DNA from: Flavihumibacter sp. ZG627
Lineage (GTDB): Bacteria > Bacteroidota > Bacteroidia > Chitinophagales > Chitinophagaceae
Assembly (NCBI RefSeq): GCF_000814325.1
Contig: NZ_JPHF01000005.1
Location: forward strand, 142,970-206,969
Length of the DNA stretch: 64,000 nt
Reading direction: 5' to 3'
This document shows, piece by piece, positions 25,674-34,121 of this stretch. Within the stretch, counting starts at the first letter, position 1. Every line of letters begins with the position of its first letter. Under the pieces are notes generated by a model that was not told the origin of the DNA, ran no database searches, and saw only the letters and a program-made list of their open reading frames with translations. A program made the translations under genes and the position numbers.

Positions 25674-27055
25674 TCCAGAAGCTGGAACATTTTCTTTACA
25701 ACCGTAGCTGAGCTGCCGGAATAATTGTTCACCATGATGGAGATCGTGTATTCTTTACCGTTTGCTGCTTTATGGTATCCTGCATAAGCCCTGGCACCAT
25801 TGATAGAACCACTTTTAAGTTTCATGCCATTATACACGGGCAGTGATTCATAAAAGGAGGAATACCAGTTTGCTTTGCGGGCATATTGCAGACTTTGAAC
25901 CAGGGCCATGGCAGTGATTCTGTTCTGGGGAGAGAGACCACTACCATCAACAATATTGATGGCATCCGCGGAAATTCCCTTCTTCTCGCAATACGACTTT
26001 ATAATTTCTACACCGGCACTGGTTGATGCCTCTCCTTTGCTCTTCCACCCAATAGTTTTCACAAATGCTTCCCCATAAAGATTAATACTTTTCCGCATGA
26101 ACCAGTAAATCAGGCTGTCAAGCGGCGGTGATTGATGAATATATAATTCCTTAAGATCTTTATTATGTTCCACCATACTTTCTTCAACTTTAATTGAGGC
26201 CAGATCCAATGCTGTATGCAGTTCTTCCCGCAATTGTAATGGCGGCAATGGATGCGCACCTGATATAGAGAACCGGTTCTCGCCTGGGGGAATAGTTCCC
26301 CTTATTACAGCGGAACTGGTACCTGGAATAAAATAAACATATGCATTATCGCCGCTTCCCTTAGCCCCTGCACGAAGCATGGAAGATAAATGTATCCCTT
26401 TAAGTGCGGGAGAAGTTGATACGATCTCAACAGCAGCGCCAACGTGGTTTCCAGAGCGGAGAAAAATATCAAACTGGTTCTCATGCCAGTTAATTTTTTG
26501 TGCACCTGCACCATAATAATTTGCGATATCCTGCCAGATCCATCCATCCGGAACGGCTTCATGATTCCATCCCGTTGTATCCGTAATGATGTTTCCCTTT
26601 ATCTTTTTTATGCCATTACGGTTAAGAGCAGCAATGATAATATCCAGTATGCGGGCAGGCTTAGTTTGTTCATAACGCCAGCTTCCCAAACTCGGATCGC
26701 CACTGCCCCTGATGATCAGATCGCCATCTAACAACTTGTTCGCTATTGTACCACTATAACCGAAAATTGTTTTATACCGATATGTTTTACCCAGCATTTC
26801 AAATGCGGATACACTTGTCAAAACCTTGAGGGTACTGGCAGGCATTAATCCCACCTGCCCATTGTGATCAAAAACTATTTTGCCTGTGGAAGCATCTGCA
26901 ACAACCATGGCCCAGGTTGCGTGTTTAAGTTGGGGATCGGCAGAAAACTTTTTGGCCGCTGCCGCGAGTGAGGATGGCTGTGAATAAACTGAATTTGTGG
27001 CAGTGGTCAGAACCATCACGAACAGAGGCAGGTATTTGAACAGGTTTATTTGCAT
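25661..27055 (-). CDS. dacB: D-alanyl-D-alanine carboxypeptidase/endopeptidase (PBP4 type)
   Basis: This 464-residue periplasmic penicillin-binding protein of peptidase family S13 trims or cuts peptidoglycan crosslinks. A signal peptide ends SVYS before Gln. The SxxK motif is PASTLKVL (S74, K77). The SxN-like motif is VDGSGLSPQNR, and the third box is KSGSINGARAYAGY, a KSG variant of KTG that is common in this class. The large insert between the first two motifs is characteristic of PBP4. GSGDPSLGSW, near residue 119, is another class signature. The gene appears monocistronic. Confidence 0.94.
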   Translation of the reverse strand: MQINLFKYLPLFVMVLTTATNSVYSQPSSLAAAAKKFSADPQLKHATWAMVVADASTGKIVFDHNGQVGLMPASTLKVLTSVSAFEMLGKTYRYKTIFGYSGTIANKLLDGDLIIRGSGDPSLGSWRYEQTKPARILDIIIAALNRNGIKKIKGNIITDTTGWNHEAVPDGWIWQDIANYYGAGAQKINWHENQFDIFLRSGNHVGAAVEIVSTSPALKGIHLSSMLRAGAKGSGDNAYVYFIPGTSSAVIRGTIPPGENRFSISGAHPLPPLQLREELHTALDLASIKVEESMVEHNKDLKELYIHQSPPLDSLIYWFMRKSINLYGEAFVKTIGWKSKGEASTSAGVEIIKSYCEKKGISADAINIVDGSGLSPQNRITAMALVQSLQYARKANWYSSFYESLPVYNGMKLKSGSINGARAYAGYHKAANGKEYTISIMVNNYSGSSATVVKKMFQLLDQLK

Positions 27056-27105
27056 GGCGGGAAATTAGTATTTCCTGCGGATGCAGCAGCATCATTAAAT
27101 GGAAT

Positions 27106-27113
27106 TAACTTTG
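27106..27113 (+). promoter_or_regulatory. Possible -7 element for cinA
   Basis: TAACTTTG matches TAnnTTTG and lies 17 bp upstream of the cinA ATG in the divergent gap with the PBP4 gene. No -33 element is evident. Confidence 0.35.
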
Positions 27114-27130
27114 AAACCATATAAAGGACA

Positions 27131-28393
27131 ATGCAAAATATCAACGCTACCATTATAACTATTGGAGATGAATTACTGATTGGTCAGGTAATTGACACCA
27201 ACAGTGCCTGGATGGCCCAGGAACTCAATAAGGCAGGTATTCGTGTGAGCAGAAGAGTAGCGGTGGGCGATGACTGGGAAGCCATCTGGAATACCCTGGA
27301 AACTGAAATGAGGTCGGCTGAAATAATATTAATAACAGGAGGACTGGGTCCAACGGCAGATGATATAACCAAGCCATTGTTATGCAAATTCTTTGGGGGG
27401 AAAATGATGACCGATCAGCGGGTACTGGCGCATGTTACCCACCTGTTTGAAAATGTTCTGGGAAGACCAATGATCGAAAGAAATGCTAAGCAGGCAGAAG
27501 TACCGGATGTTTGTAAAGTGCTTCATAACAGCAGGGGAACTGCACCAGGCATGTGGTTCGAAAAAAATAACTGCATTGTTGTTTCACTTCCCGGGGTGCC
27601 GCATGAAATGAAAGGACTGATGACGGAGGAAGTAATACCCGAACTGATCAAAATATTTAAGCGTCCTGTTATACTGCACAAAACATTACTTACTTCCGGA
27701 ATAGGAGAATCATTTCTTGCGGAAAGGATAAGTGAATTTGAACAGGCTTTGCCAGATCATATTAAACTTGCATACCTTCCACATTATGGAATGGTGAGGC
27801 TTCGGTTGAGTGCAAGCAGTTATGATGCAGCTCAGTTAACAAAAGAGATTGATGAGCAATTCCATAATTTACAATTGCAGCTGGCTGATGTATTGGTTAC
27901 GAATCAGGATGAGTCACTTGAACAAGTGATAGCGCGTCAACTGGTTGCATCGGGCAAAACCCTGGCAACCGCTGAAAGTTGCACAGGAGGATATATCGCC
28001 CACCTGATAACATCAATGTCTGGATCAAGCAGGTTTTATTCCGGCTCTGTTATCAGTTATTCCAATGATATAAAAAAGCGAATCCTTAATGTTCCTGCCG
28101 AAACACTTGATCAGGAAGGAGCAGTAAGCGAAGCAACAGTTAAACAGATGGTGCTTGGTGCTCTCGAAATAATGAGGACCGACTTTGCAATTGCAACTTC
28201 CGGAATCATGGGGCCTGAGGGAGGTAGCGAGGGGAAACCTGTTGGTACTGTATGGATAGCCGTTGGTGACGCCAATGAAATCATCACCCAGAAATTCCAT
28301 TTCCGCTATGACAGGAAAAGAAATATTGAAATGGCAGCGGCAAATGCCTTAAACCTCCTTCGAAAATTCATTATAGATCAGGTGAAGATCTAA
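27131..28393 (+). CDS. cinA: CinA-family protein (NMN deamidase / ADP-ribose pyrophosphatase)
   Basis: This 420-residue two-domain protein recycles pyridine nucleotides. The N-terminal molybdopterin-binding-like (COG1058) domain shows ITIGDELLIGQVIDTNSAWMA, LITGGLGPTADDITK, NSRGTAPGM and VSLPGVPHEM. The C-terminal CinA domain (about 260-415) carries the deamidase signature TAESCTGGYIAHLITSMSGSSRFYSGSVISY and GIMGPEGGSEGKPVGTVWIA. The length matches full two-domain CinA. The name comes from competence and damage induction in Gram-positives; here a metabolic repair role is more likely. Confidence 0.94.
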   Translation: MQNINATIITIGDELLIGQVIDTNSAWMAQELNKAGIRVSRRVAVGDDWEAIWNTLETEMRSAEIILITGGLGPTADDITKPLLCKFFGGKMMTDQRVLAHVTHLFENVLGRPMIERNAKQAEVPDVCKVLHNSRGTAPGMWFEKNNCIVVSLPGVPHEMKGLMTEEVIPELIKIFKRPVILHKTLLTSGIGESFLAERISEFEQALPDHIKLAYLPHYGMVRLRLSASSYDAAQLTKEIDEQFHNLQLQLADVLVTNQDESLEQVIARQLVASGKTLATAESCTGGYIAHLITSMSGSSRFYSGSVISYSNDIKKRILNVPAETLDQEGAVSEATVKQMVLGALEIMRTDFAIATSGIMGPEGGSEGKPVGTVWIAVGDANEIITQKFHFRYDRKRNIEMAAANALNLLRKFIIDQVKI

Positions 28394-28428
28394 AAAACTA
28401 ACAGTCATTAACATTAGTGCCAAATCCT

Positions 28429-28436
28429 TACCTTTG
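28429..28436 (+). promoter_or_regulatory. Possible -7 element for the E2 gene
   Basis: TACCTTTG, a full TAnnTTTG match, lies 21 bp before the ATG at 28458. No clear -33 TTTG is seen. Confidence 0.35.
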
Positions 28437-28457
28437 GCCACAAATCATAAGATATTT

Positions 28458-29837
28458 ATGGCGATTGTTGACCTTCTGATGCCAAAAATGGGAGAAAGTA
28501 TCATGGAAGCCACTATTCTGAAGTGGCTCAAAAATCCCGGCGATAAAATCACACAGGACGAAACCCTTCTGGAGATCGCAACAGACAAAGTAGACAGCGA
28601 GGTTCCCAGCACAGCCGAAGGGATCATTGAAGAATTATTATATAATGTAAACGATGTGGTTCCGGTGGGTACTGTAATTGCACGGGTGCGTACAAACGTT
28701 GAAGATAGTGTTTCGCCTTCCGGCAATACACCTGTGTTCAATGAAAACCAACCGGTTGAGCAGGTTGCACAACCCTCCTCCTATACACCCGATTATGCTG
28801 AAACAGTTCCAGCAGATGCACCTCATACAATACAGGCAGCAGGTAACAGGTTCTATTCTCCCCTGGTGTTGAATATTGCTGCAAGCGAAGGTGTTTCCAT
28901 GGTGGAGTTGGAAGCTATGCCCGGTACTGGCAATGAAGGAAGGGTTACAAAAAAAGATATTCTTCAGTTTGTTCAGGATAAGCGTTCGGGTAATCAACCT
29001 GCAGCAGCGCAACCTGCAACACCTGCAATTTCAACTCCTCAGGTACCCAGCACTACTGCACCACAACAGCCAGCACCTCAGCCACCATCGGTTAGAGCTG
29101 AAGCACCATTGAGTTCATCAGTTAATGGTAATGTTGAGATCATTGAAATGGACAGGACACGTAAACTGATTGCTGACCATATGGTCAAAAGCAAACATAC
29201 CAGTCCCCATGTTACCAGTTTTACGGAAACGGATGTTACCAATCTTGTATTGTGGCGCGATAAAGTAAAGAGTCAGTTTGAAAAACAGGAAGGAAGCAAA
29301 ATAACTTTTACCCCTCTGTTTATAGAAGCCATTGTTCGTTGCATAAAGAAATATCCACTGATCAACAGCAGTGTTGATGGTGACAGGATCATAGTAAAGA
29401 AGGATATCAATATAGGAATGGCTACAGCCCTTCCAAATGGCAACCTGATAGTTCCGGTAATCCGAAATGCAGACCAGCTTAATCTGGTGGGATTGGCAAA
29501 GCAGGTGAACGGAATGGCCGAGAATGCGCGCAATAACAGGCTCAGGCCCGATGATACACAGGGTGGAACATTCACCCTCACCAATGTAGGCACATTTGGC
29601 AGCCTGATGGGTACGCCAATTATTCCACAACCGCAGGTTGCCATCCTTGCCGTGGGTGCAATTAAGAAGAGGCCGGTTGTTATTGAAACAGCACAGGGTG
29701 ATTCAATTGCTATCCGCCATATGATGTACCTGAGCATGAGTTATGATCACAGGATCATTGACGGTAGTTTGGGTGCTACTTTTCTTACCGCGGTAGCAAG
29801 AGAGCTCGAAAATTTCGACCCCAACAGGAGTATATGA
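28458..29837 (+). CDS. 2-oxoacid dehydrogenase E2 (dihydrolipoamide acyltransferase)
   Basis: From the ATG at 28458 this is 459 residues. The order is: one lipoyl domain (residues 1-80) with the lipoylated Lys in EIATDKVDSEVPS; a linker; the E3/E1-binding domain (SPLVLNIAASEGV...GTGNEGRVTKKDILQFV, near 130-175); an Ala/Pro/Gln-rich flexible linker; and the catalytic acyltransferase domain, with the active-site DHRIIDGS near 430. The single lipoyl domain and MPKMGESIMEATI start point to a branched-chain or pyruvate/acetoin-type complex rather than succinyltransferase; which one is open. No E1 gene is adjacent. Confidence 0.93.
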   Translation: MAIVDLLMPKMGESIMEATILKWLKNPGDKITQDETLLEIATDKVDSEVPSTAEGIIEELLYNVNDVVPVGTVIARVRTNVEDSVSPSGNTPVFNENQPVEQVAQPSSYTPDYAETVPADAPHTIQAAGNRFYSPLVLNIAASEGVSMVELEAMPGTGNEGRVTKKDILQFVQDKRSGNQPAAAQPATPAISTPQVPSTTAPQQPAPQPPSVRAEAPLSSSVNGNVEIIEMDRTRKLIADHMVKSKHTSPHVTSFTETDVTNLVLWRDKVKSQFEKQEGSKITFTPLFIEAIVRCIKKYPLINSSVDGDRIIVKKDINIGMATALPNGNLIVPVIRNADQLNLVGLAKQVNGMAENARNNRLRPDDTQGGTFTLTNVGTFGSLMGTPIIPQPQVAILAVGAIKKRPVVIETAQGDSIAIRHMMYLSMSYDHRIIDGSLGATFLTAVARELENFDPNRSI

Positions 29838-29849
29838 TTGATATAATAA

Positions 29850-30362
29850 TTATTGTGAAGGCTGACCAAATTTCTCCCGGAGAAAGGTCAGCCTTTTTCC
29901 TTTTACCAAAACGATAAAAAGGTTATCATAGGCAGTATCGGGCAGATCCTTAAACTCTTCTTTTCCCATTAGACCATTAACAAGATCATCCACAGTATTG
30001 CTATGTCCTACAATAAGTACATTGCCTTTTTGTGATCTTAACTTTGTGATCAAACTACTATCAACTTTTGCATACTGTTGAACTTCCAGCTTTTTATCAG
30101 CAGCCACGCCGGCGGCAGTGGATAATGTCCTGACTGTATTGGTTGAGAAGATGGCATCGATCTTTTCGGCAGAAAGCCTTTCTTTTAATGCAAGTGCGCG
30201 TTGGTTGCCTGCCGCAGAAAGTGGAGGATCATTGGGTGTATTCATTACTATTCCATCTGATGGCTGGGCTTTTTCTGCATGGCGGACAATGAAATATTTC
30301 TGTGTGCAGCTCGTTATACTTAGGATACTTAAGAGGATCAGGAAAGGAAAAAATTGCCGCAT
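29850..30362 (-). CDS. SixA-like histidine phosphatase, lipoprotein
   Basis: This 170-residue member of the histidine phosphatase superfamily has the RHG-type catalytic motif as FIVRHAEKAQ. A second catalytic His lies in VLIVGHSNTVDDLVNGL, and the helix DAIFSTNTVRTLSTA supplies Arg. The N-terminus is a lipoprotein signal with Cys at residue 19 (SITSC), so the enzyme is envelope-anchored, unlike cytoplasmic E. coli SixA. The substrate is unknown. The terminator of the convergent E2 gene lies inside its last codons. Confidence 0.88.
   Translation of the reverse strand: MRQFFPFLILLSILSITSCTQKYFIVRHAEKAQPSDGIVMNTPNDPPLSAAGNQRALALKERLSAEKIDAIFSTNTVRTLSTAAGVAADKKLEVQQYAKVDSSLITKLRSQKGNVLIVGHSNTVDDLVNGLMGKEEFKDLPDTAYDNLFIVLVKGKRLTFLREKFGQPSQ
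29858..29898 (+). terminator. Intrinsic terminator of the E2 gene, inside the opposing gene
   Basis: AAGGCTGACC (29858-29867) pairs with GGTCAGCCTT (29886-29895). The loop has an inner stem, TTTCTC-CCG-GAGAAA, and T-rich sequence follows. It is oriented for the plus strand and lies within the 3' coding end of the SixA-like gene. Confidence 0.85.
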
Positions 30363-30412
30363 AACTTTACTTTAACGGCAATTTCAGTAAATTATCCTAA
30401 AAATCATCTGCC

Positions 30413-31120
30413 ATGAAAACATTATCTCAAACATGGTTTGCAGAAGGATATATTGACTTCGAGCTAAAAAAGTATACACTGTTAGCCTACCTGCAGGAGG
30501 TGAATCGCAACTTTAATGAAAACCGTCTTTACCCCCAACTTGCGGATGTAATATTTCATTATCATAACCTTGTGCGTTTCCGTGAGAACAAAAAATTCCT
30601 GCAGGAACAATTTCCCAAAAAATTAAGCGGGGTTCAGATTGAAAATCTTCAATTGCTCTACGAACAAATGATTGAGGATGATGAACTGATGGAGGAACTG
30701 GAAAATATAATAGGATATGCAGAGGGCCAGATAAAAGGCACTATCCAGAATGGTTCCCAGATTTATGAATTTGTAGAAGAGAAGATACAGATCGAGCCGG
30801 TAGGCCTGATTCCCCTTGACAATAAAGAAGGATACTTCTTTCTCAGCACAGGATCAGGCAAATCAACACAGATCTATTACTATCGTTTAAGCATATTCGA
30901 AAAACATGATGAACAATATCGCGCAATAAAAACAACTTATATAACAGAATGGCAGCGATCGCTCAGCAATAGTTTTGAGAATATGAAAGTGACGCTTATC
31001 AAAGAAAAAAAAGAGCTGCCCAATCCTGCAGTTTACAATATTGAAGCAGCCCTTTCCTTTCCACTTGAAGAAACTCTTTTACCAATTGCCAAAAGGTGCC
31101 TGGTACGGTATATTTCTTAA
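30413..31120 (+). CDS. Conserved-looking protein of unknown function
   Basis: This 235-residue protein is not one I can assign. The first 110 residues look helical and charged (YTLLAYLQEVNRNFNENRLYPQ; NLQLLYEQMIEDDELMEELENIIGYAEGQIK), while the second half is strand-rich (IEPVGLIPLDNKEGYFFLS; QIYYYRLSIFE). There is no signal peptide or membrane segment, so it should be cytoplasmic. Codon use and length look like a real gene, and the ATG follows a 50-bp gap after the divergent SixA-like gene. Its stop shares the TTAA palindrome with the S9 peptidase stop. Confidence 0.75.
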   Translation: MKTLSQTWFAEGYIDFELKKYTLLAYLQEVNRNFNENRLYPQLADVIFHYHNLVRFRENKKFLQEQFPKKLSGVQIENLQLLYEQMIEDDELMEELENIIGYAEGQIKGTIQNGSQIYEFVEEKIQIEPVGLIPLDNKEGYFFLSTGSGKSTQIYYYRLSIFEKHDEQYRAIKTTYITEWQRSLSNSFENMKVTLIKEKKELPNPAVYNIEAALSFPLEETLLPIAKRCLVRYIS

Positions 31121-34044
31121 TCGGATAATCCCCAGTCGATACCTTTCTTAGTGGCGGGGATCCCTTCTGCCATCCATCTTGGAGCAGGAGCACCTTTAAG
31201 ATAATGGTCAAAGAACTGCGCCATACGAATTGTCCAGTCTTTCCTGTTCCTCCTCTCAATTATTCCATGCAATTCATCATTATAATTCACCATCCAGACA
31301 GGCTTCCCTAGTCGGCGCATTGCACTGAACAGTTCGATACCCTGGTACCAGGGCACTGCGTCATCTTTATCGTTGTGCAAAATCAGTAAGGGTGTTTTTA
31401 TTTTATCGGCTTTGAATAGCGGTGAGTTCTTGATATAAAGATCAGGTTTCTGCCAGAGGGTGGCTCCCAGCCTGCTTTGGGTACGTTCGTATTGGAACTG
31501 CCTGCTGATACCCGTTCCCCAGCGAATGCCTCCATATGCGCTTGTCATATTACTGACGGGCGCGCCGGCTTCGGCAGCAGCAAACATGTTGGTACGGGTT
31601 ACTATATAAGCAATCTGGTAACCGCCCCAGCTATGCCCCTGCAAACCCATTTTTGTTGAATCAACCCATTTAAAACGGGAAAGATGCTTTGCGGCTGATA
31701 CAACCGAATTATATGCATCATCACCCGGCTGACCGGTCTTGTAATATATGTTCGGATCAAACACAACATATCCATTGCTGGTGTAATAGGCAATATTCAC
31801 GGAAGCCCTTACCGGCATCGGCTCTATATAACGAAAACGATTATCCGCATTCTTTTCATAGAAGTAAAATATAACGGGGTATTTCTTTGATGGGTCCAAA
31901 TTCTCTGGCTTATACAGCAATCCCTCACTCATTTTACCATCGAACATCTTCCATTTTAATAACTCTACCGTAAACCAGTTATATTGTTTCTGCCGGGGAT
32001 TGAGATCACTGATCAATGTTGCATTTGAAGAGTCTGAAACACCTGTAAATGTTGTTTGATAAATATTAACAGCAGAAGGGGTTTGCCTGTCAAATATTAT
32101 GGTTTCCGCATTCTTCGATTTTTTTACCCCGGCCAGGTAGGCATGTTGAATAGCAGGCTTTCCTGAACTAAATCGGAAGGAAGATCCAAGCGTATGAACC
32201 TCCCAACCAGAACCCTTTGAACGGTTATCAAACAGGTTTAAAAGAATCTTCTGGTTCTTCTTAATAAACTTTTCATCCGTATCTGTATTTACGTAGCGTA
32301 TTGTTATTTCATTTTTGCGTCCGCTGGCTCCGGTAATACAAAGGGGAGCAGCTGCCTGGGCGGGGTCACATTTCCAGATATCATATTTATCATAGATAAA
32401 AACTGCCTCGTCATTTTCGAGCCATCCCATTAATCCATGTGGGGGCGGCGAATCCGGATGATCATCCTCTTCATCAAATAATGGTACCGTGATGCCTTTG
32501 GTTATACTCCTTATTGTGGATGCGTTACAATCATAAGCCATCCAGTTTCTTTTATCACGGTCGTACCAGTAAATGTATTTTCCTGCGGGAGAAATCCGAC
32601 CTCCTCCCCTAACTTTATCAGCGATCAGTTTTCGATTACCGGTATTGAGATCAACAACATATAGCTTCACCATGCCATCCATTGCCCATTGCTGTTGAAC
32701 CCTGTACCCTTTTGAACTGCTGGCAATGGCATACCTTCCCACTCCTTCTGCAGATGGAGTTACCAGCTCAAGTGTATCTTCCGCAAGCCTGATCATCTTA
32801 TCATTTTCCCATAGCGTGAGATAACTTCTTCTTTGTTCATTATTCAATTGCACCAATTGCTGCGGCTGCAGATAATCATCCTTATAATGCCAGATATCCA
32901 GTTTTGCCGTTTCGAAATCAACCAGCGTGGTATCTTTTACCAATGGAGCAGGTGCGGTGCCAAAAAATAAGCGTTTACCATCCTTGCTGAAATAATTGGT
33001 AAAATGGGGACTAATCACCCAACCCGCCGGCAATAAAGAACTGTAGGCATCTAGTTTTTTTACGGCTGTATCTGACCCTTTATCATGGATAAACAATGAA
33101 TAAAATTTCTTTAACGCTTTCTGTGAACTGTCACGGTCAGCTACAAAGGCCAGCCGGTTTCCATCTTCTGAAATGGCATATCCTTTTGCATCCTTAAAAT
33201 CGTTAAGAATGGTTTTAGTAAGTCCACTGGTCAGATCATGCTTTAATACCATTGGAGCTGTTTTGTTATCCCCGTTTCTTCCAGTTGTTTCAACCAGTAA
33301 AACATTTCCCTTTTTATTAAAAAAGAACTCGCTTACCAACAAAAAGCGAATCTCTTTTCCGGAATTAAGGTCAAGTAAAACCAGGTCCGTTCCTTCTTCG
33401 ATCTTCTCTTCTTTTTTACTGCCGGCGATATCAGTGGACTTTGTGGGTTTTAATACAGAAAGGCCTTTTTGGTTAGCCTCTGCAACCTTATTCCGCAAAC
33501 TATCAGCAACTCTTGCAAGGCTGTCTGCTTTCCTCAATAAGTTTTTAAGCTGTTCTAAAGAATCGGGAGCAGCCGCTTTAGCTACTGTTTTACCTGTATG
33601 ATAGGCAAGCCATGACCCGCCCTCTTCCGGCATTTTATAAGATTTGATATCGGGAATCTTTCTGATACTATCCATGCCCAGGTAAACAATTACCAAAGAA
33701 TCCTTTGGCATATCAGCGGCGGGCTTCTTTTTGATTCTTGCCTCCCTTGTATCCTTAAACAATGGCTTGATGCGGGCAACCAGGTATTTACTATCACCAC
33801 TGAAAACAGCCTGGTAAGCGCGTGGAATAACGCGGCTATACTTGCCATCGGCCGACCTTAGAATCAATTCGCCATCACCCTCCTGAACATTTACACCATA
33901 AGCCAGGTATCGCCCATCATCAGTAACCAGCTTCTCGCCTACCTGCTGCCAGGAATCATATACAGAATGATCAAGTGGTTTCTTCTGGGCGATGGATACA
34001 CTACTAAAAAATACCAGGGCAAAAAATAACAATCTAATGTTCAT
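31117..34044 (-). CDS. S9 family serine peptidase (prolyl-oligopeptidase-like), exported
   Basis: This 975-residue protein has a signal peptide ending SIA before Gln and a long N-terminal beta-propeller region interrupted by a Lys/Asp-rich helical insert near residues 165-215. A C-terminal alpha/beta-hydrolase domain follows. The nucleophile elbow is LQGHSWGGYQIAYI, the acidic residue lies in ILHNDKDDAVPWYQG, and the His in NDELHGIIERRNR completes the triad. It is larger than typical prolyl oligopeptidase (about 700), which fits exported Bacteroidota S9 peptidases. A role in peptide uptake is likely. It is divergent from a TonB-dependent receptor, 77 bp apart. Confidence 0.93.
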   Translation of the reverse strand: MNIRLLFFALVFFSSVSIAQKKPLDHSVYDSWQQVGEKLVTDDGRYLAYGVNVQEGDGELILRSADGKYSRVIPRAYQAVFSGDSKYLVARIKPLFKDTREARIKKKPAADMPKDSLVIVYLGMDSIRKIPDIKSYKMPEEGGSWLAYHTGKTVAKAAAPDSLEQLKNLLRKADSLARVADSLRNKVAEANQKGLSVLKPTKSTDIAGSKKEEKIEEGTDLVLLDLNSGKEIRFLLVSEFFFNKKGNVLLVETTGRNGDNKTAPMVLKHDLTSGLTKTILNDFKDAKGYAISEDGNRLAFVADRDSSQKALKKFYSLFIHDKGSDTAVKKLDAYSSLLPAGWVISPHFTNYFSKDGKRLFFGTAPAPLVKDTTLVDFETAKLDIWHYKDDYLQPQQLVQLNNEQRRSYLTLWENDKMIRLAEDTLELVTPSAEGVGRYAIASSSKGYRVQQQWAMDGMVKLYVVDLNTGNRKLIADKVRGGGRISPAGKYIYWYDRDKRNWMAYDCNASTIRSITKGITVPLFDEEDDHPDSPPPHGLMGWLENDEAVFIYDKYDIWKCDPAQAAAPLCITGASGRKNEITIRYVNTDTDEKFIKKNQKILLNLFDNRSKGSGWEVHTLGSSFRFSSGKPAIQHAYLAGVKKSKNAETIIFDRQTPSAVNIYQTTFTGVSDSSNATLISDLNPRQKQYNWFTVELLKWKMFDGKMSEGLLYKPENLDPSKKYPVIFYFYEKNADNRFRYIEPMPVRASVNIAYYTSNGYVVFDPNIYYKTGQPGDDAYNSVVSAAKHLSRFKWVDSTKMGLQGHSWGGYQIAYIVTRTNMFAAAEAGAPVSNMTSAYGGIRWGTGISRQFQYERTQSRLGATLWQKPDLYIKNSPLFKADKIKTPLLILHNDKDDAVPWYQGIELFSAMRRLGKPVWMVNYNDELHGIIERRNRKDWTIRMAQFFDHYLKGAPAPRWMAEGIPATKKGIDWGLSD

Positions 34045-34121
34045 AAGCTGGAAGTTAAAACTAAAAATAAATCAAACTTTGTTCAAATGGTTTTGTTGAA
34101 GCATCTGCCTGATCATTCGTT

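Noticed and set aside
29118..29630. Open minus-strand frame opposite the E2 gene (about 170 codons)
   Set aside because: No protein-like composition; the plus-strand E2 motifs in the same stretch are clear.
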